NCBI RefSeq assembly: GCF_024505045.1
Contig: NZ_JANIBM010000006.1
Span: 62,001-126,000, forward strand
Direction: 5' to 3'
DNA length: 64,000 nucleotides
From: Methylomonas aurea
GTDB taxonomy: Bacteria; Pseudomonadota; Gammaproteobacteria; Methylococcales; Methylomonadaceae
Numbering within the stretch: position 1 is the first letter of the stretch; each line of letters opens with the position of its first letter. Made by a program: the position numbers and the translations under genes. Below the pieces are notes generated by a model. It worked only from the letters and a program-made list of their open reading frames with translations, did not search any database and was not told the DNA's origin. Of the stretch, positions 55,884 through 64,000 are shown in pieces.

Positions 55884-57130
55884 GCCAACCCCCGTTGTTC
55901 CTGCGCCAGCCGGCGGTTACGTTCCTGTTCGCGAGCCATCGTCTCGACTGGGCGTTGGGTTTGGGCGCCGGTTTCCGAAAATTGATCCGGCAGATCCGGC
56001 CAGCGTTGGCAGCGTTGCGCGAACTGGTCCGCCGATTCGTCGGGTAATTGCGGCCAGTTTTGCCGCTGCCAGTTTTCCGGTTTGGCCGGTTCGGCCCGAT
56101 CCGACACGGCTTGTGCCGCCGGCTTGGCCGGAACCGCGCCAAGCAGCGGCTCGGCTGCGGGCGGCTGGTTGTCGGCGAATGCGACCGGATCGGCCGGTCG
56201 AGCGGCACTGGTCCGGATCGGGGCGGTCTGCTGCGGTCGCGCCGGTGCTTGAGCCAGCGCAACCAGGCGACCACGGCCGCCAGCCGGACGATTTTTCCGG
56301 TCCGCTTTGCCGGCCGCTTCGGTTTGGCCGGCAAATTGCCGGGTACGCGGCGCCGATTCCGATTCGATCGGGGCAGGCCGCGGCGCCGGTTTCACTTCGA
56401 ACCGATGACGGTCTGTTTGCTGCTGCTTGCGGTACGCAGCCCCAGGCGCCGGGTGGCTTTCGATCCGGCGCCGAGTCGCGGCAGCCGACGCGGGACTTGC
56501 CGAACCGGTTGCGGCCGAAATCGGCTTGGGTCCGGCCGGCGGGCTAGTGCGCAGGGTTTCAGCTTGCCGGGCGCGATCAACGCTGGGTTCGATAGGCACT
56601 CTGGGTAGCGTGGACTTTTCGGCGCGACCGGCCGGGCCGGGGGGGGCAATAGAATTGGCCTTATCGTCCCGGCGTAGCCACGGGTTGGCAGGTGAGGGCG
56701 CCGGCTTGGCTTGGTTGCGGTGCTCCGCGGCAGCGGATTTCGGCCCGGACCGGCCGCCGCCTAACGGCGAGGAGGCTACTGGCGACGCCGGTGCATTCGT
56801 TGCACGAGCAGGGGCTGCGGGTGCCCGGCGGCTCGGCTCCGGTTCGCTTCCTGGGGGGCCGGTGCGGGTCGCGGCGCTTGGCTCGGTCGCGGTTTGATAA
56901 GCCCCGGTCTCGGGCCAAACGTAGTCTTCCAGCAGCCACGGCGCCTCGGCTTTGACCAACGCCACCCAGTGCGGCGGCGGCACCCTGGCGGAGGCGCCGG
57001 ATGCCGGCGCCGCCCGATCCGCAGATTCGGCAAGGTCGCCGGCCGGATTGGCGGGCTGGTAGCGCTCGACCAAACGATGGCCCCAGCTTTGCAGCCAGCG
57101 TCCCAGGTTCATCAGCAGCGTGCGTCCCAT
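55871..57130 (-). CDS. Long Pro/Ala/Arg-rich disordered protein in eCIS operon
   Basis: 419 aa (an ATG 18 bp downstream is equally good). Only the first about 25 and last about 70 residues look structured; the middle is Ala-Pro-Arg-Ser-rich and probably unfolded. N-terminus: helical amphipathic segment LGRWLQSWGHRLVERYQ. C-terminus ends with a charged helix (REQERNRRLAQEQRG). Sits between tube and tube adaptor, where Afp5/Afp6-like small genes are found. Might be a linker, a chaperone or an effector-loading protein; not recognised. Confidence 0.7.
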   Translation of the reverse strand: MGRTLLMNLGRWLQSWGHRLVERYQPANPAGDLAESADRAAPASGASARVPPPHWVALVKAEAPWLLEDYVWPETGAYQTATEPSAATRTGPPGSEPEPSRRAPAAPARATNAPASPVASSPLGGGRSGPKSAAAEHRNQAKPAPSPANPWLRRDDKANSIAPPGPAGRAEKSTLPRVPIEPSVDRARQAETLRTSPPAGPKPISAATGSASPASAAATRRRIESHPAPGAAYRKQQQTDRHRFEVKPAPRPAPIESESAPRTRQFAGQTEAAGKADRKNRPAGGRGRLVALAQAPARPQQTAPIRTSAARPADPVAFADNQPPAAEPLLGAVPAKPAAQAVSDRAEPAKPENWQRQNWPQLPDESADQFAQRCQRWPDLPDQFSETGAQTQRPVETMAREQERNRRLAQEQRGLAWNE

Positions 57131-57142
57131 AGCCGTTGCCGC

Positions 57143-57574
57143 TTAGCGTTGTTCGAGGCCTTCGTGGGCTATTTCCAGCGTCTGGATCGCCACGCCCTGG
57201 CCCAGCGACTCCAGCCGGGCGCCTTTCCATTTGCAGGGCCAGGCGTTGTGCAGGTTCCAGCGAGTGGCTTCCTCGGCCTGACCGTAAGGCTTCAGCAAAA
57301 TGATCGATATTTCCCGGCGGTCGGCTTTGCCGCGCGTCGATTGCATCAACCAATTCCAGACGTCCTTATTTTCGGAAACGCCCCAACGCAACACCACGTT
57401 GCCGTAGGCGACCCGGCCTTCCAGCTTGCGCACCGCCGGCGCGCCGCCGCCTTCCCGGTAATCGATGGTCTCGACGTCGATGCTGAGGCCGTCGATTTCG
57501 GTGAAATAGGCGCCGTTCTGGCCGCCCCAGTCGAGGATGAAATTGTAATTACGGTAAATCTCCGCTTCTGCCAT
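57143..57574 (-). CDS. Injection-system inner tube protein (Afp1/5-type)
   Basis: 143 aa, T4 gp19/Hcp-like tube family. Characteristic start AEIYRNYNFILDWGG, FTEIDGLSIDVETIDYREGG, then LEGRVAYGNVVLRWGVSENKD and a closing strand set. Only one tube gene is present here, while Afp and PVC have two to three. 34 bp after the sheath gene. Confidence 0.95.
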   Translation of the reverse strand: MAEAEIYRNYNFILDWGGQNGAYFTEIDGLSIDVETIDYREGGGAPAVRKLEGRVAYGNVVLRWGVSENKDVWNWLMQSTRGKADRREISIILLKPYGQAEEATRWNLHNAWPCKWKGARLESLGQGVAIQTLEIAHEGLEQR

Positions 57575-57608
57575 GGTCGTTCTCCTGGTTGCTTAGTCGC
57601 TGATTGAT

Positions 57609-58808
57609 TTATGCCGCGTTTTGCGGTTCTACCGGCGTCGCGCCGGCCCATTGCCCGATGCGGAAGATGATGAATTCGGCCGGTTTCACCGGCGCGATGC
57701 CGATTTCGATGATCAGTTGGCCGGCGTCGATGACTTCCTGCGGATTGGTTTCCGCGTCGCATTTGACGAAGAAGGCCTGTTCCGGCGTCGCGCCCTTCAA
57801 GGCGCCGCTACGCCACAACCGGGTCAGAAAAGCCGAGACGTTGCGCACCACCGAGTTCCACAGAATGCGTTCGTTGGGTTCGAACACGGTCCACAGCGTT
57901 CCTTTCGCCAGCGATTCTTCGACCGAGTTGAACAGGCGGCGGACGTTGACGTAGCGCCACTCGCTGCGCGAACTCAAAGTGCGGGCGCCCCAGACCCGGA
58001 TGCCGGAAGTCGGAAACGAGCGGATGCAATTGACGCCGAGCCGGTTCAATTCGCCTTGTTCCTGGTGGGTCAGCATGTAGGTCAAACCCAGCGCGCCGTT
58101 CAAGACCTGGTTGGCCGGCGCTTTGTGGACGTCGGTTTTGGCATAGATCCCGGCCATGAAGCCGGACGGCGGCGTCGCCACTTTCTGAATGGGATTCAGC
58201 GGGTCGGCGGCGACTACCCAGGGGAAGTAGAGCGCGGTGAAGCCGCGGTCGGAGCCGCTCGGCAACAAGCCTTTCACGGCCGGCGCGTCGGCCGGTTTGG
58301 CCGCGGCGTCGCCGGCTTCTTCGCTGCCGATCTGTTTCAGCGCGTCGATGTTCTTTTCCGCGTCGCGCGAGGCATCGAGGATCGCCACCACGTCCTGCCG
58401 GTTTTCGCAGAAGGTTTTTAGGGCTTCCTGCGTGGTTTTGTCGGTATAGCCCGGTGCGGCGACGATGGCGATTTCGTCGATCGGTTCCAGACAATACAGG
58501 CCGGTGCGCTTGCGGGCGTCGCCGACCACCGAGCCGCCTTTGCCGACATTGACCACATAACAGCGCGAGCCGCCGTTACAGAAAAAGGCGTACACCGATC
58601 GGGCCAGATCGGTACTTTCGCTGTCCTCGGCGGTGAATTCGCGGACGAATTGCTGCCAGTTGTTGCAGGCGAAGGCTTCGTTCAGGTGCTTGTTCGCGGC
58701 CGGCGCCACGCCCAGGAAAGCGGCGACTTCGGATCCCACCATTTCGATAGAATTCGATCCGGTCGAGAGCTCTTCGATATAAACGCCCGGTGTCAGATAA
58801 GTAGCCAT
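57609..58808 (-). CDS. Contractile sheath protein
   Basis: 399 aa, phage tail sheath family (Afp2-4). N-terminal YLTPGVYIEE motif, variable middle domain (about 110-200), and C-terminal SIRVWGARTLS-type block (here SGIRVWGARTLSS) with RLFNSVEESL and FNP-like contraction handle region. It is the only sheath gene in the window. Starts 1 bp after the DUF4255 gene stop. Confidence 0.96.
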   Translation of the reverse strand: MATYLTPGVYIEELSTGSNSIEMVGSEVAAFLGVAPAANKHLNEAFACNNWQQFVREFTAEDSESTDLARSVYAFFCNGGSRCYVVNVGKGGSVVGDARKRTGLYCLEPIDEIAIVAAPGYTDKTTQEALKTFCENRQDVVAILDASRDAEKNIDALKQIGSEEAGDAAAKPADAPAVKGLLPSGSDRGFTALYFPWVVAADPLNPIQKVATPPSGFMAGIYAKTDVHKAPANQVLNGALGLTYMLTHQEQGELNRLGVNCIRSFPTSGIRVWGARTLSSRSEWRYVNVRRLFNSVEESLAKGTLWTVFEPNERILWNSVVRNVSAFLTRLWRSGALKGATPEQAFFVKCDAETNPQEVIDAGQLIIEIGIAPVKPAEFIIFRIGQWAGATPVEPQNAA

Positions 58809-58809
58809 G

Positions 58810-59487
58810 TCAGATCTCCAATTGCTCGAAATGTATTACTACGGGTTCTTGAGTCGGATTAGCGGGTTCCACTAATAACTCGCGTCGTTTGGCGCGGATC
58901 AGATAACCGCGGCGGTGTTGGTTCGGGTCGATGCCGGCAAAGCTGAAATTGCCGGCGACATCGGTCCGGGTGTAACGGCCGGCCGCCACCAGCTCGACGT
59001 CGGTGTCGGCCAATGGAATCTCGCCGGGTCCGAGCAGGCGGCCGCTGAAGGTCGCGACCGGGCCCATCCTGACCTGCGGCGGCGCTTTGATGCGCGGCGC
59101 AGTTTGCTCGGCCACAGGCAGCGCGACCGGAACCTTGATCGTAAAGGCCGGCGCCGGCTTGGCAGCCAAGGCTTGCCAGGCTTCGAGCGGTGGCGGCGCA
59201 AACTCGTATTCGAATTCGGTTTGTTGCACGGCTGCCGCGACCAAGGTACCCATTAATTTGTGCGCCGCGGTTTGATCGGCGGCCTGCACCGTGACCAGAT
59301 AGTTCAAAAGCAATTGCGGCTGCGGGCTGCGTGCGGCCGGCGGCGAAGTCAGGCGTTTGAAGTCGAGCAGGTACAGCACGACGGTCGGTTCGGCGGCCGG
59401 GGCGCCGGGCGGCTCGAACGATATTCTGGCTCCGGCGGCGACGGCGTTGATCCAGGCCGACAATTTTTGGTCGGTTTGTTCGAACAT
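58810..59487 (-). CDS. DUF4255/Pvc16-like tube-terminating protein with extra C-terminal domain
   Basis: 225 aa. Residues 1-130 fit the Pvc16 N-terminal family that caps the tube end (ISFEPPG start, LLNYLVTVQA, MGTLVAAAVQQTEFEYEF). About residues 145-225 read like a carboxypeptidase-regulatory beta-sandwich (VATFSGRLLGPGEIPLADTDVEL..TDVAGNFSFAGI). Its ATG directly abuts the caspase gene stop (TGAATG), which ties the protease to the structural genes in one transcript. Confidence 0.82.
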   Translation of the reverse strand: MFEQTDQKLSAWINAVAAGARISFEPPGAPAAEPTVVLYLLDFKRLTSPPAARSPQPQLLLNYLVTVQAADQTAAHKLMGTLVAAAVQQTEFEYEFAPPPLEAWQALAAKPAPAFTIKVPVALPVAEQTAPRIKAPPQVRMGPVATFSGRLLGPGEIPLADTDVELVAAGRYTRTDVAGNFSFAGIDPNQHRRGYLIRAKRRELLVEPANPTQEPVVIHFEQLEI

Positions 59488-61221
59488 TCAGTACCTCCCC
59501 AATCCGGCTAAGGCCCGGTTCTCTGCGGTTCGCAGGCTGGGCCGAAAATAAAACTGGCCATCCGCATCGCCGGCGCCTTGAATCGGACCGTACAGCGGCC
59601 GTTGCGGATGGCCGAGTCGGGAAGATTGGTCGTAAACCGCTGCTTCGATCTGGCCGTAAATAGCGTCGGCCGAGACCGGTTCGGGCTTGTTGTAGTTTTT
59701 CAGAAAATCGATGAATGCGGCGGCGAACACCGAATGGTTGCTGCGCCCCTTGTCCAGCACCGGTTCGTCGCCGCCCGAGGTCAGGAATTTGCGCGATATC
59801 GACGACGATTTCAGCTCGATAATAGAAGCGGCACGGCCGGCCGCGACGGTCGGTTGCGGTGCCGATATCAATCCGGTGTTGCGCAACGATCCGGAAAAGC
59901 AGGAGTCGGCCACGATCAGCACGTGCCTGGCGCGCATGTCTTGCCAGGCGGTGTTAAGCGCAATTTCGTAATCGCTGATCCAGGTGTATTTGTGCGGCGG
60001 TTTGTCGGCATCCACCGGCAGCCAGAAACCTTCCCTATCTTCCTTCTGGCCGTGGCCGGCAAAATAAATCAACAGGTTGTCGTTTTCGGTCAGTTGCTGG
60101 CGCAGTCCGATCAGCGCTTGCCAGATTTGGGCGCGGGTAGCCTCTCGATTCAGCAGCAATTTGACCGAGGCGAAGCCGAACTTGCCGCGCAGCAGTTCGG
60201 CCACCGCGTTGGCGTCGTTGACCGGGGTCTGTAGCCTATCCATCGCGGCGTAATCGTCTATGCCGATCACCAACGCGAAATAACGGCCGGCGGCCGGCGC
60301 GGCAAGCGTTTCGGCTGCCACGCCTTGGCCGCGCAATTTGGTTTCGGTTTGGGCGATTTGGGTTTGCAGCTTGGCGATCTGGGCCTGGTCGGCTTGGGCT
60401 TTTTGCTCCAGTTCGACGATGCGTTGCTGCAATTGCCGGTTGCGCTGCTGTTCGGCCGGATCTGGCTGCGCTGGCGGTTGTTTGATTTGCAAAGATAGGG
60501 CTTCCTTCTCCGCCATCTGTTGCTTCAGGCCGGCTTGAGCCTTGTCCAGCAACCGGTTTGCCTGGGCCAAATCGGCCCGCAATTGGGTGACTAAGGCGCT
60601 ATCGTTCGTTGCGGGAGCTTGGGCCGGTAACCCTGAGGCTTTGCGATACCATTCCTGCGACGCGCTCGGGTCTTGGGTAACGCCCAGGCCTTTGGCCAGT
60701 AAGAAACCCAGGTTGGCTTGGGCGCGGGAATAGCCCTGCTCGGCGGCTTTGCGGTACCAGATCGCGGCATTGGTGTAATCGGCGACCCGCTCATAGAACT
60801 CGCCGAGATAAGTTTGCGCGATCTTATCTCCGGTTTCGGCGCAACCTTTCCAGACGTTCTCTACCTGTTGCAAGTTGGCGGCATCGAAGGCCACTTGCTT
60901 GCCGCCGCCAACGCGGCATTGCCAGACGCTGGTTCGGGCAGGACGCGGCGGCGAGGTGTAGAAAATGCCGTCGCCGATTTCAAACTGTATGCCCGGCAAT
61001 TCGCAATCGACAATGATCTGCTCTTCGGCGCTGCGGGTGCTGCCTTCCGTCGGGTCGCCGGCGCGGCTGGCGTTGACCGGGCAATCGGCCAGTCGCATGG
61101 CGCCGGCACGCGACATGCGGTCGGTGCAGCCGGCCAGCAGCACCGCGCAACCGAAGCCTGCGGCGAATCTGCCGATTCCCGAGGCTTTTGCCAACATCGA
61201 ACGAAAAACTTGCCGTCGCAT
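59488..61221 (-). CDS. Caspase-like (C14) lipoprotein with Sel1 repeats
   Basis: 577 aa from ATG 61221 (AGGAG upstream; a longer frame to 61251 is less likely). Lipobox LAGC at about residue 32. Residues about 115-200 hold Sel1-like repeats (IWYRKAAEQGYSRAQANLGFLLAKG), about 205-305 a coiled coil, about 315-560 a peptidase C14 domain with catalytic His (about 390, YFAGHGQ) and Cys (about 441, ADSCFSG). A lipid-anchored caspase would face the periplasm. Cleaves after basic or acidic residues in relatives; the target is unknown. Between the CHAT gene and the DUF4255 gene in the same operon. Confidence 0.9.
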   Translation of the reverse strand: MRRQVFRSMLAKASGIGRFAAGFGCAVLLAGCTDRMSRAGAMRLADCPVNASRAGDPTEGSTRSAEEQIIVDCELPGIQFEIGDGIFYTSPPRPARTSVWQCRVGGGKQVAFDAANLQQVENVWKGCAETGDKIAQTYLGEFYERVADYTNAAIWYRKAAEQGYSRAQANLGFLLAKGLGVTQDPSASQEWYRKASGLPAQAPATNDSALVTQLRADLAQANRLLDKAQAGLKQQMAEKEALSLQIKQPPAQPDPAEQQRNRQLQQRIVELEQKAQADQAQIAKLQTQIAQTETKLRGQGVAAETLAAPAAGRYFALVIGIDDYAAMDRLQTPVNDANAVAELLRGKFGFASVKLLLNREATRAQIWQALIGLRQQLTENDNLLIYFAGHGQKEDREGFWLPVDADKPPHKYTWISDYEIALNTAWQDMRARHVLIVADSCFSGSLRNTGLISAPQPTVAAGRAASIIELKSSSISRKFLTSGGDEPVLDKGRSNHSVFAAAFIDFLKNYNKPEPVSADAIYGQIEAAVYDQSSRLGHPQRPLYGPIQGAGDADGQFYFRPSLRTAENRALAGLGRY

Positions 61222-61252
61222 GTCTGTTCTCCTAAATCCGCTAGAGCCCATA

Positions 61253-64000
61253 TCAGCCCACCAGCACGAAGGGCGCCCAATAATAGGGATGGCGGTAATC
61301 GGCCGGCGCGGCGCCGCTATCCACCGATACGCCGCGGCTGCTCAACACCTCGCGCCGGCCGGATTTGATCGCATCCGGACTCAGGGTTTGTAAATGAACC
61401 TGTGCCGCCTGCAGTGCCGATCCAGGTGTCTCGCCGGCCTGCAGGTGCCGGTAAAACTCGGCCATCAGCAGGCTGGTCGCCAAATCGTCGACCGGCCACA
61501 AGCTGACGATCGCGGCGCGGGCGCCGGCGGCCAGCAAGCCGCGGCTGAAGCCCAACACATCGTCGCCGCCGGCGGTTTTGCCCTGGCCGGTGCGGCAGGC
61601 GCTCAACACCACCAAATCGGCGTTCAAACGCAGCCCGATCAAGTCCTGCACGGTTAACGCGCCGCCGTCGGCCAGCAGAATCGACGACAACAAAGGCGCG
61701 TTTTCCGCCAGTACGCCGTGGGTGGCAAAGTGCAGCACATTGAAATCCGGTATCGCCTCCCGTACCGCGGCCACCGTCGCTGCCGGTCCGATCAACGTGC
61801 GGTGGTGATCGAATAATCGGGCAATGTGGGCGGCTTCGGTTTCGGCGGCCGGCAGCGACGGTTGGGCTACTGCATGCTCGGCAAACGGCGCTTGGTAGGC
61901 CATCTTGGCCGGATTGCCGACTGCCAGCACCACCGGTTTTGGGCTACTCACGGGCTTGGCGAGAAATTGCAGAATGCTGGCGCTGGGCAGATAGGACACG
62001 GTGTGGCCGGCGATCAGCGGCCGGCCTTGCCAGGGTAGGGCATGGAACGGCAGGGCATGGGTCGTACCGTAGGGTACGATGAGCAGGCGATTGTGCGTAT
62101 CGAGGACGCCGGCAAAAGGCTTCAATAACCATTCGCTGAGCTGGTCGCCGGTTTGGCGGTAGTCGCCGCGGCGTTCGCAGGCCGTATGGAAATCGCGCAC
62201 CCGGCGGTCCAGTTGCTTGGCGTCGATATTTTGCCGCTCTGCCGTAATCAAACCTTGGCCGTCGATAGCCCAGGCCAGCAGGTCTTCGCCGAGAAAGGCG
62301 TATTGCAGCAAAGCCGTGCCGGCCGGCAACAGGCCGGCAATTTGGCTGACGTCGGCGATCGGTGCCTGGCGGTTGACGGAGCGGTAGAAGCTGGGGTTTG
62401 CTGCGGCCAGTTGGGTTTCGGTCTGGCGTAATTGATTTTCGGCGGCGGCAATTTTTTGTTCAAGATAGGCAATCCGGCCGGCATCCGGCGTTTGCGCGCC
62501 GCGCTCGCCAGCCAATAGGCTGCCCCAGGTCGCCAGCTTGGCCGTGTCCTGCAGCCAGCGGCGGACGCTTTCGTCTGCGTTGCGTTCGGGGCGATTGGCG
62601 CCGTTAGCCATCAGGTCCAGCAGCGCGCGGGCTTTGCCGCGCTCGGCATAGTGGTAGGCGGTTTGCCGGTGGCTGGCTGCTGAAGCCGGTTGCAATGCCG
62701 CCAATTTCAACGCATTTCTGGCCGGCAAAAAATACAGGTATTGCGAGCTGGATGCGGACGATAAGGCGGTTTTGAAGTTGTCCCGCCGCAGCAATTGCCG
62801 GGAACGTTCGAACTCATCCAGCGCTTTGGCATAGTACTCGGAGGCCTGCGTTAAATTTTCCAGGCCTTCGGCGACTTCGCCGTAGGTTTGCAGACTCTCC
62901 CAGGGCTTGTCTTCGCTTTGCCACCAATCTTTACCGAAGCGGTTTTCCAATTGGCCGAGATGGTCCGCCGAATCGGCATAAGCCTTGATCATGCAGAAAA
63001 ACAGCGCCGCCTGCTGTTGGCTATTGCGCCATTGTTGTTGGATGCCGGCTTGGATCGCTTCGCCGCCGATCTGCGCCGCCAGCGCTTCGATGCTGCTGCT
63101 CAGCGGCGAGGCAGCGATTTGCTTCGGCAGATAGCGGCGGTAGGCTGCGGCGGCGGCAGGGTAGTCTTTGCGCTGGGCGTGGACGATCGCCAACTGAAAG
63201 TCGCGGTGGTGTTGAGCCGTTTTGTCGGCTGCCGCCAGTGCAATGGCAAATTGCCGCTCCGCTTCCGTCCGATCGCCGGCATTGCGTGCGGCCAGCGCCC
63301 GGTAACACGGGGCATTGACGGCGGTGTATTCGATGGCCTCCTGCGCCAGCTGCGCCACCAATAAGCCGGCGCCGGTATTGTCGCTGGCGGGGTGAGTTTT
63401 CAACCAATCGATTTGGGTCTGCAGTTTGCCGGCGATGGTTTCCATATTGTCGGCGTCCATACCGTCCAGATAGGCCTGCCACAGACCGTGCAGCGACAAC
63501 AGTAGGCGCAGCGGCGCGTCGGCGTCGAGCCTGGCCGAGTTTTGGGCTGCCGATTGCAATTCGACCGCCTGTTGCAGGTGGACGATGGCGGCGTCGCGCT
63601 CGCCCAGCTTACGCAGCAGGTAGCCCTGGTCCATCAGGCTTTGCACCCGCCGCGGCGTCGAACCCAGGCCGGTATACAGCGATTCGGCCAGACGAAAGCA
63701 GGCCAGCGCCCGCTCGAAATCGGCATCGCGCAACAGCCAGTGCCAACCGAGGCGGCTGTGCAGGAATCCCAGACCCAATGCATAACTGAACGAGCCGGCG
63801 GTTTTGCCCCACTCGCCGATGCCGGCGGCGATGTCGCGCGGTTCCGGCACTTGGCCGTCGGCGACTTTCAGCAACGCGACATGCGCGGCGGCGGTCCAGT
63901 AACCGTAACCGTCGCCGGCAGCTTGGAACTGCTCTCGGGCGCTGCTCGCTTTGGCCAACGCTGCGGCAGTGTCGTTTGCCAACGCCGCCAAATAGGCATG
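61253..64000 (-). CDS. TPR-like helical protein with C-terminal CHAT protease domain, 5'-truncated by window edge
   Basis: At least 915 codons; the frame is open through the window end, so the TTG at 63991 is not necessarily the start. Residues about 1-480 (from 63991) are TPR-like helix pairs, then a coiled linker, then CHAT (about 590-912): LPFHALPWQGRPLIAG, catalytic His in LHFATHGVLAENAPLLSS, catalytic Cys in VVLSACRTGQGKTAGGDD, and GARAAIVSLWPVDD. CHAT is a separase/caspase-fold cysteine protease. Its stop lies 31 bp before the caspase gene. Confidence 0.92.
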   Translation of the reverse strand, partial: HAYLAALANDTAAALAKASSAREQFQAAGDGYGYWTAAAHVALLKVADGQVPEPRDIAAGIGEWGKTAGSFSYALGLGFLHSRLGWHWLLRDADFERALACFRLAESLYTGLGSTPRRVQSLMDQGYLLRKLGERDAAIVHLQQAVELQSAAQNSARLDADAPLRLLLSLHGLWQAYLDGMDADNMETIAGKLQTQIDWLKTHPASDNTGAGLLVAQLAQEAIEYTAVNAPCYRALAARNAGDRTEAERQFAIALAAADKTAQHHRDFQLAIVHAQRKDYPAAAAAYRRYLPKQIAASPLSSSIEALAAQIGGEAIQAGIQQQWRNSQQQAALFFCMIKAYADSADHLGQLENRFGKDWWQSEDKPWESLQTYGEVAEGLENLTQASEYYAKALDEFERSRQLLRRDNFKTALSSASSSQYLYFLPARNALKLAALQPASAASHRQTAYHYAERGKARALLDLMANGANRPERNADESVRRWLQDTAKLATWGSLLAGERGAQTPDAGRIAYLEQKIAAAENQLRQTETQLAAANPSFYRSVNRQAPIADVSQIAGLLPAGTALLQYAFLGEDLLAWAIDGQGLITAERQNIDAKQLDRRVRDFHTACERRGDYRQTGDQLSEWLLKPFAGVLDTHNRLLIVPYGTTHALPFHALPWQGRPLIAGHTVSYLPSASILQFLAKPVSSPKPVVLAVGNPAKMAYQAPFAEHAVAQPSLPAAETEAAHIARLFDHHRTLIGPAATVAAVREAIPDFNVLHFATHGVLAENAPLLSSILLADGGALTVQDLIGLRLNADLVVLSACRTGQGKTAGGDDVLGFSRGLLAAGARAAIVSLWPVDDLATSLLMAEFYRHLQAGETPGSALQAAQVHLQTLSPDAIKSGRREVLSSRGVSVDSGAAPADYRHPYYWAPFVLVG

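Noticed and set aside
49638-58808. Ordinary contractile prophage or R-type tailocin
   Set aside because: No capsid, terminase, portal, holin or lysis genes; adaptor and DUF4255 genes are typical of eCIS.
48520-64000. Type VI secretion system
   Set aside because: No TssJLM membrane complex, TssK, TssBC pair or ClpV visible; LysM adaptor, DUF4255 protein and single-chain sheath fit eCIS.
61253-64000. TPR-CHAT of a type III-E CRISPR (Craspase)
   Set aside because: No repeat-spacer array and no gRAMP/Cas7-11 or cas gene in the window.

Overview
The window looks like chromosomal DNA of a gammaproteobacterium with a GC-rich genome. The housekeeping order (hemA-prfA-prmC; lolB-ispE-tRNA-Gln-prs-rplY-pth; sucC-sucD; pilS-pilR; cysD-cysN; ssrA) is gammaproteobacterial. 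A pyrophosphate-type PEP carboxykinase and the general protein style suggest a methanotroph of the Methylococcales (Methylomonas-like). That placement is inference; no methane-oxidation gene lies in the window.

Layout. 1-9.8 kb: 3' part of a PPi-type PEP carboxykinase, a c-di-GMP enzyme with an ethylene-receptor-like membrane sensor, and a tight operon sucC-sucD-nadE-hypothetical. 9.8-22.3 kb, signalling: pilSR, a degenerate REC-GGDEF-EAL protein, an HDOD protein, an outer-membrane porin behind a near-consensus PHO box, and a two-component system whose kinase and sigma-54 regulator flank a cation diffusion facilitator. 22.2-31.5 kb: hemA-prfA-prmC-JAMM protease on the minus strand; TPR lipoprotein, lolB, ispE, tRNA-Gln, prs, rplY and pth on the plus strand. 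pth carries a terminator-shaped hairpin inside its catalytic codons. 31.5-39.5 kb: a spacer with a C16 tract, a TPR/2OG-oxygenase protein, cysN (with what looks like a shrunken APS-kinase tail) and cysD, trxC, and an operon cbpA-cbpM-M48 protease. 39.6-41 kb: tmRNA followed by what looks like an eroded integration site. 41-46.4 kb: a tripartite efflux system (lipoprotein outer-membrane channel, divergent from YtcA-like, HlyD-like and FUSC proteins).

47.2-64 kb is the most unusual part. It is a long minus-strand operon for an extracellular-type contractile injection system (eCIS, Afp/PVC-like). In transcription order: a TPR-CHAT protease (cut by the window end), a caspase-like lipoprotein, a Pvc16-like DUF4255 cap protein, one sheath, one tube, a long disordered protein, an Afp7-like tube adaptor, a VgrG-like spike, a PAAR-like tip, a gp25-like protein, a baseplate J protein fused to a sialidase-type repeat domain, a tail protein I, a membrane PASTA protein and a second single-pass protein. 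A polytopic membrane protein is encoded convergently. Two caspase-fold proteases (CD clan) and several membrane proteins in one eCIS operon suggest a membrane-associated injection machine tied to proteolytic signalling or regulated cell death. The genes are seen in the sequence; that function is inference. The AAA+ ATPase, tape measure and fibre genes are not in the window and may lie beyond its right edge.
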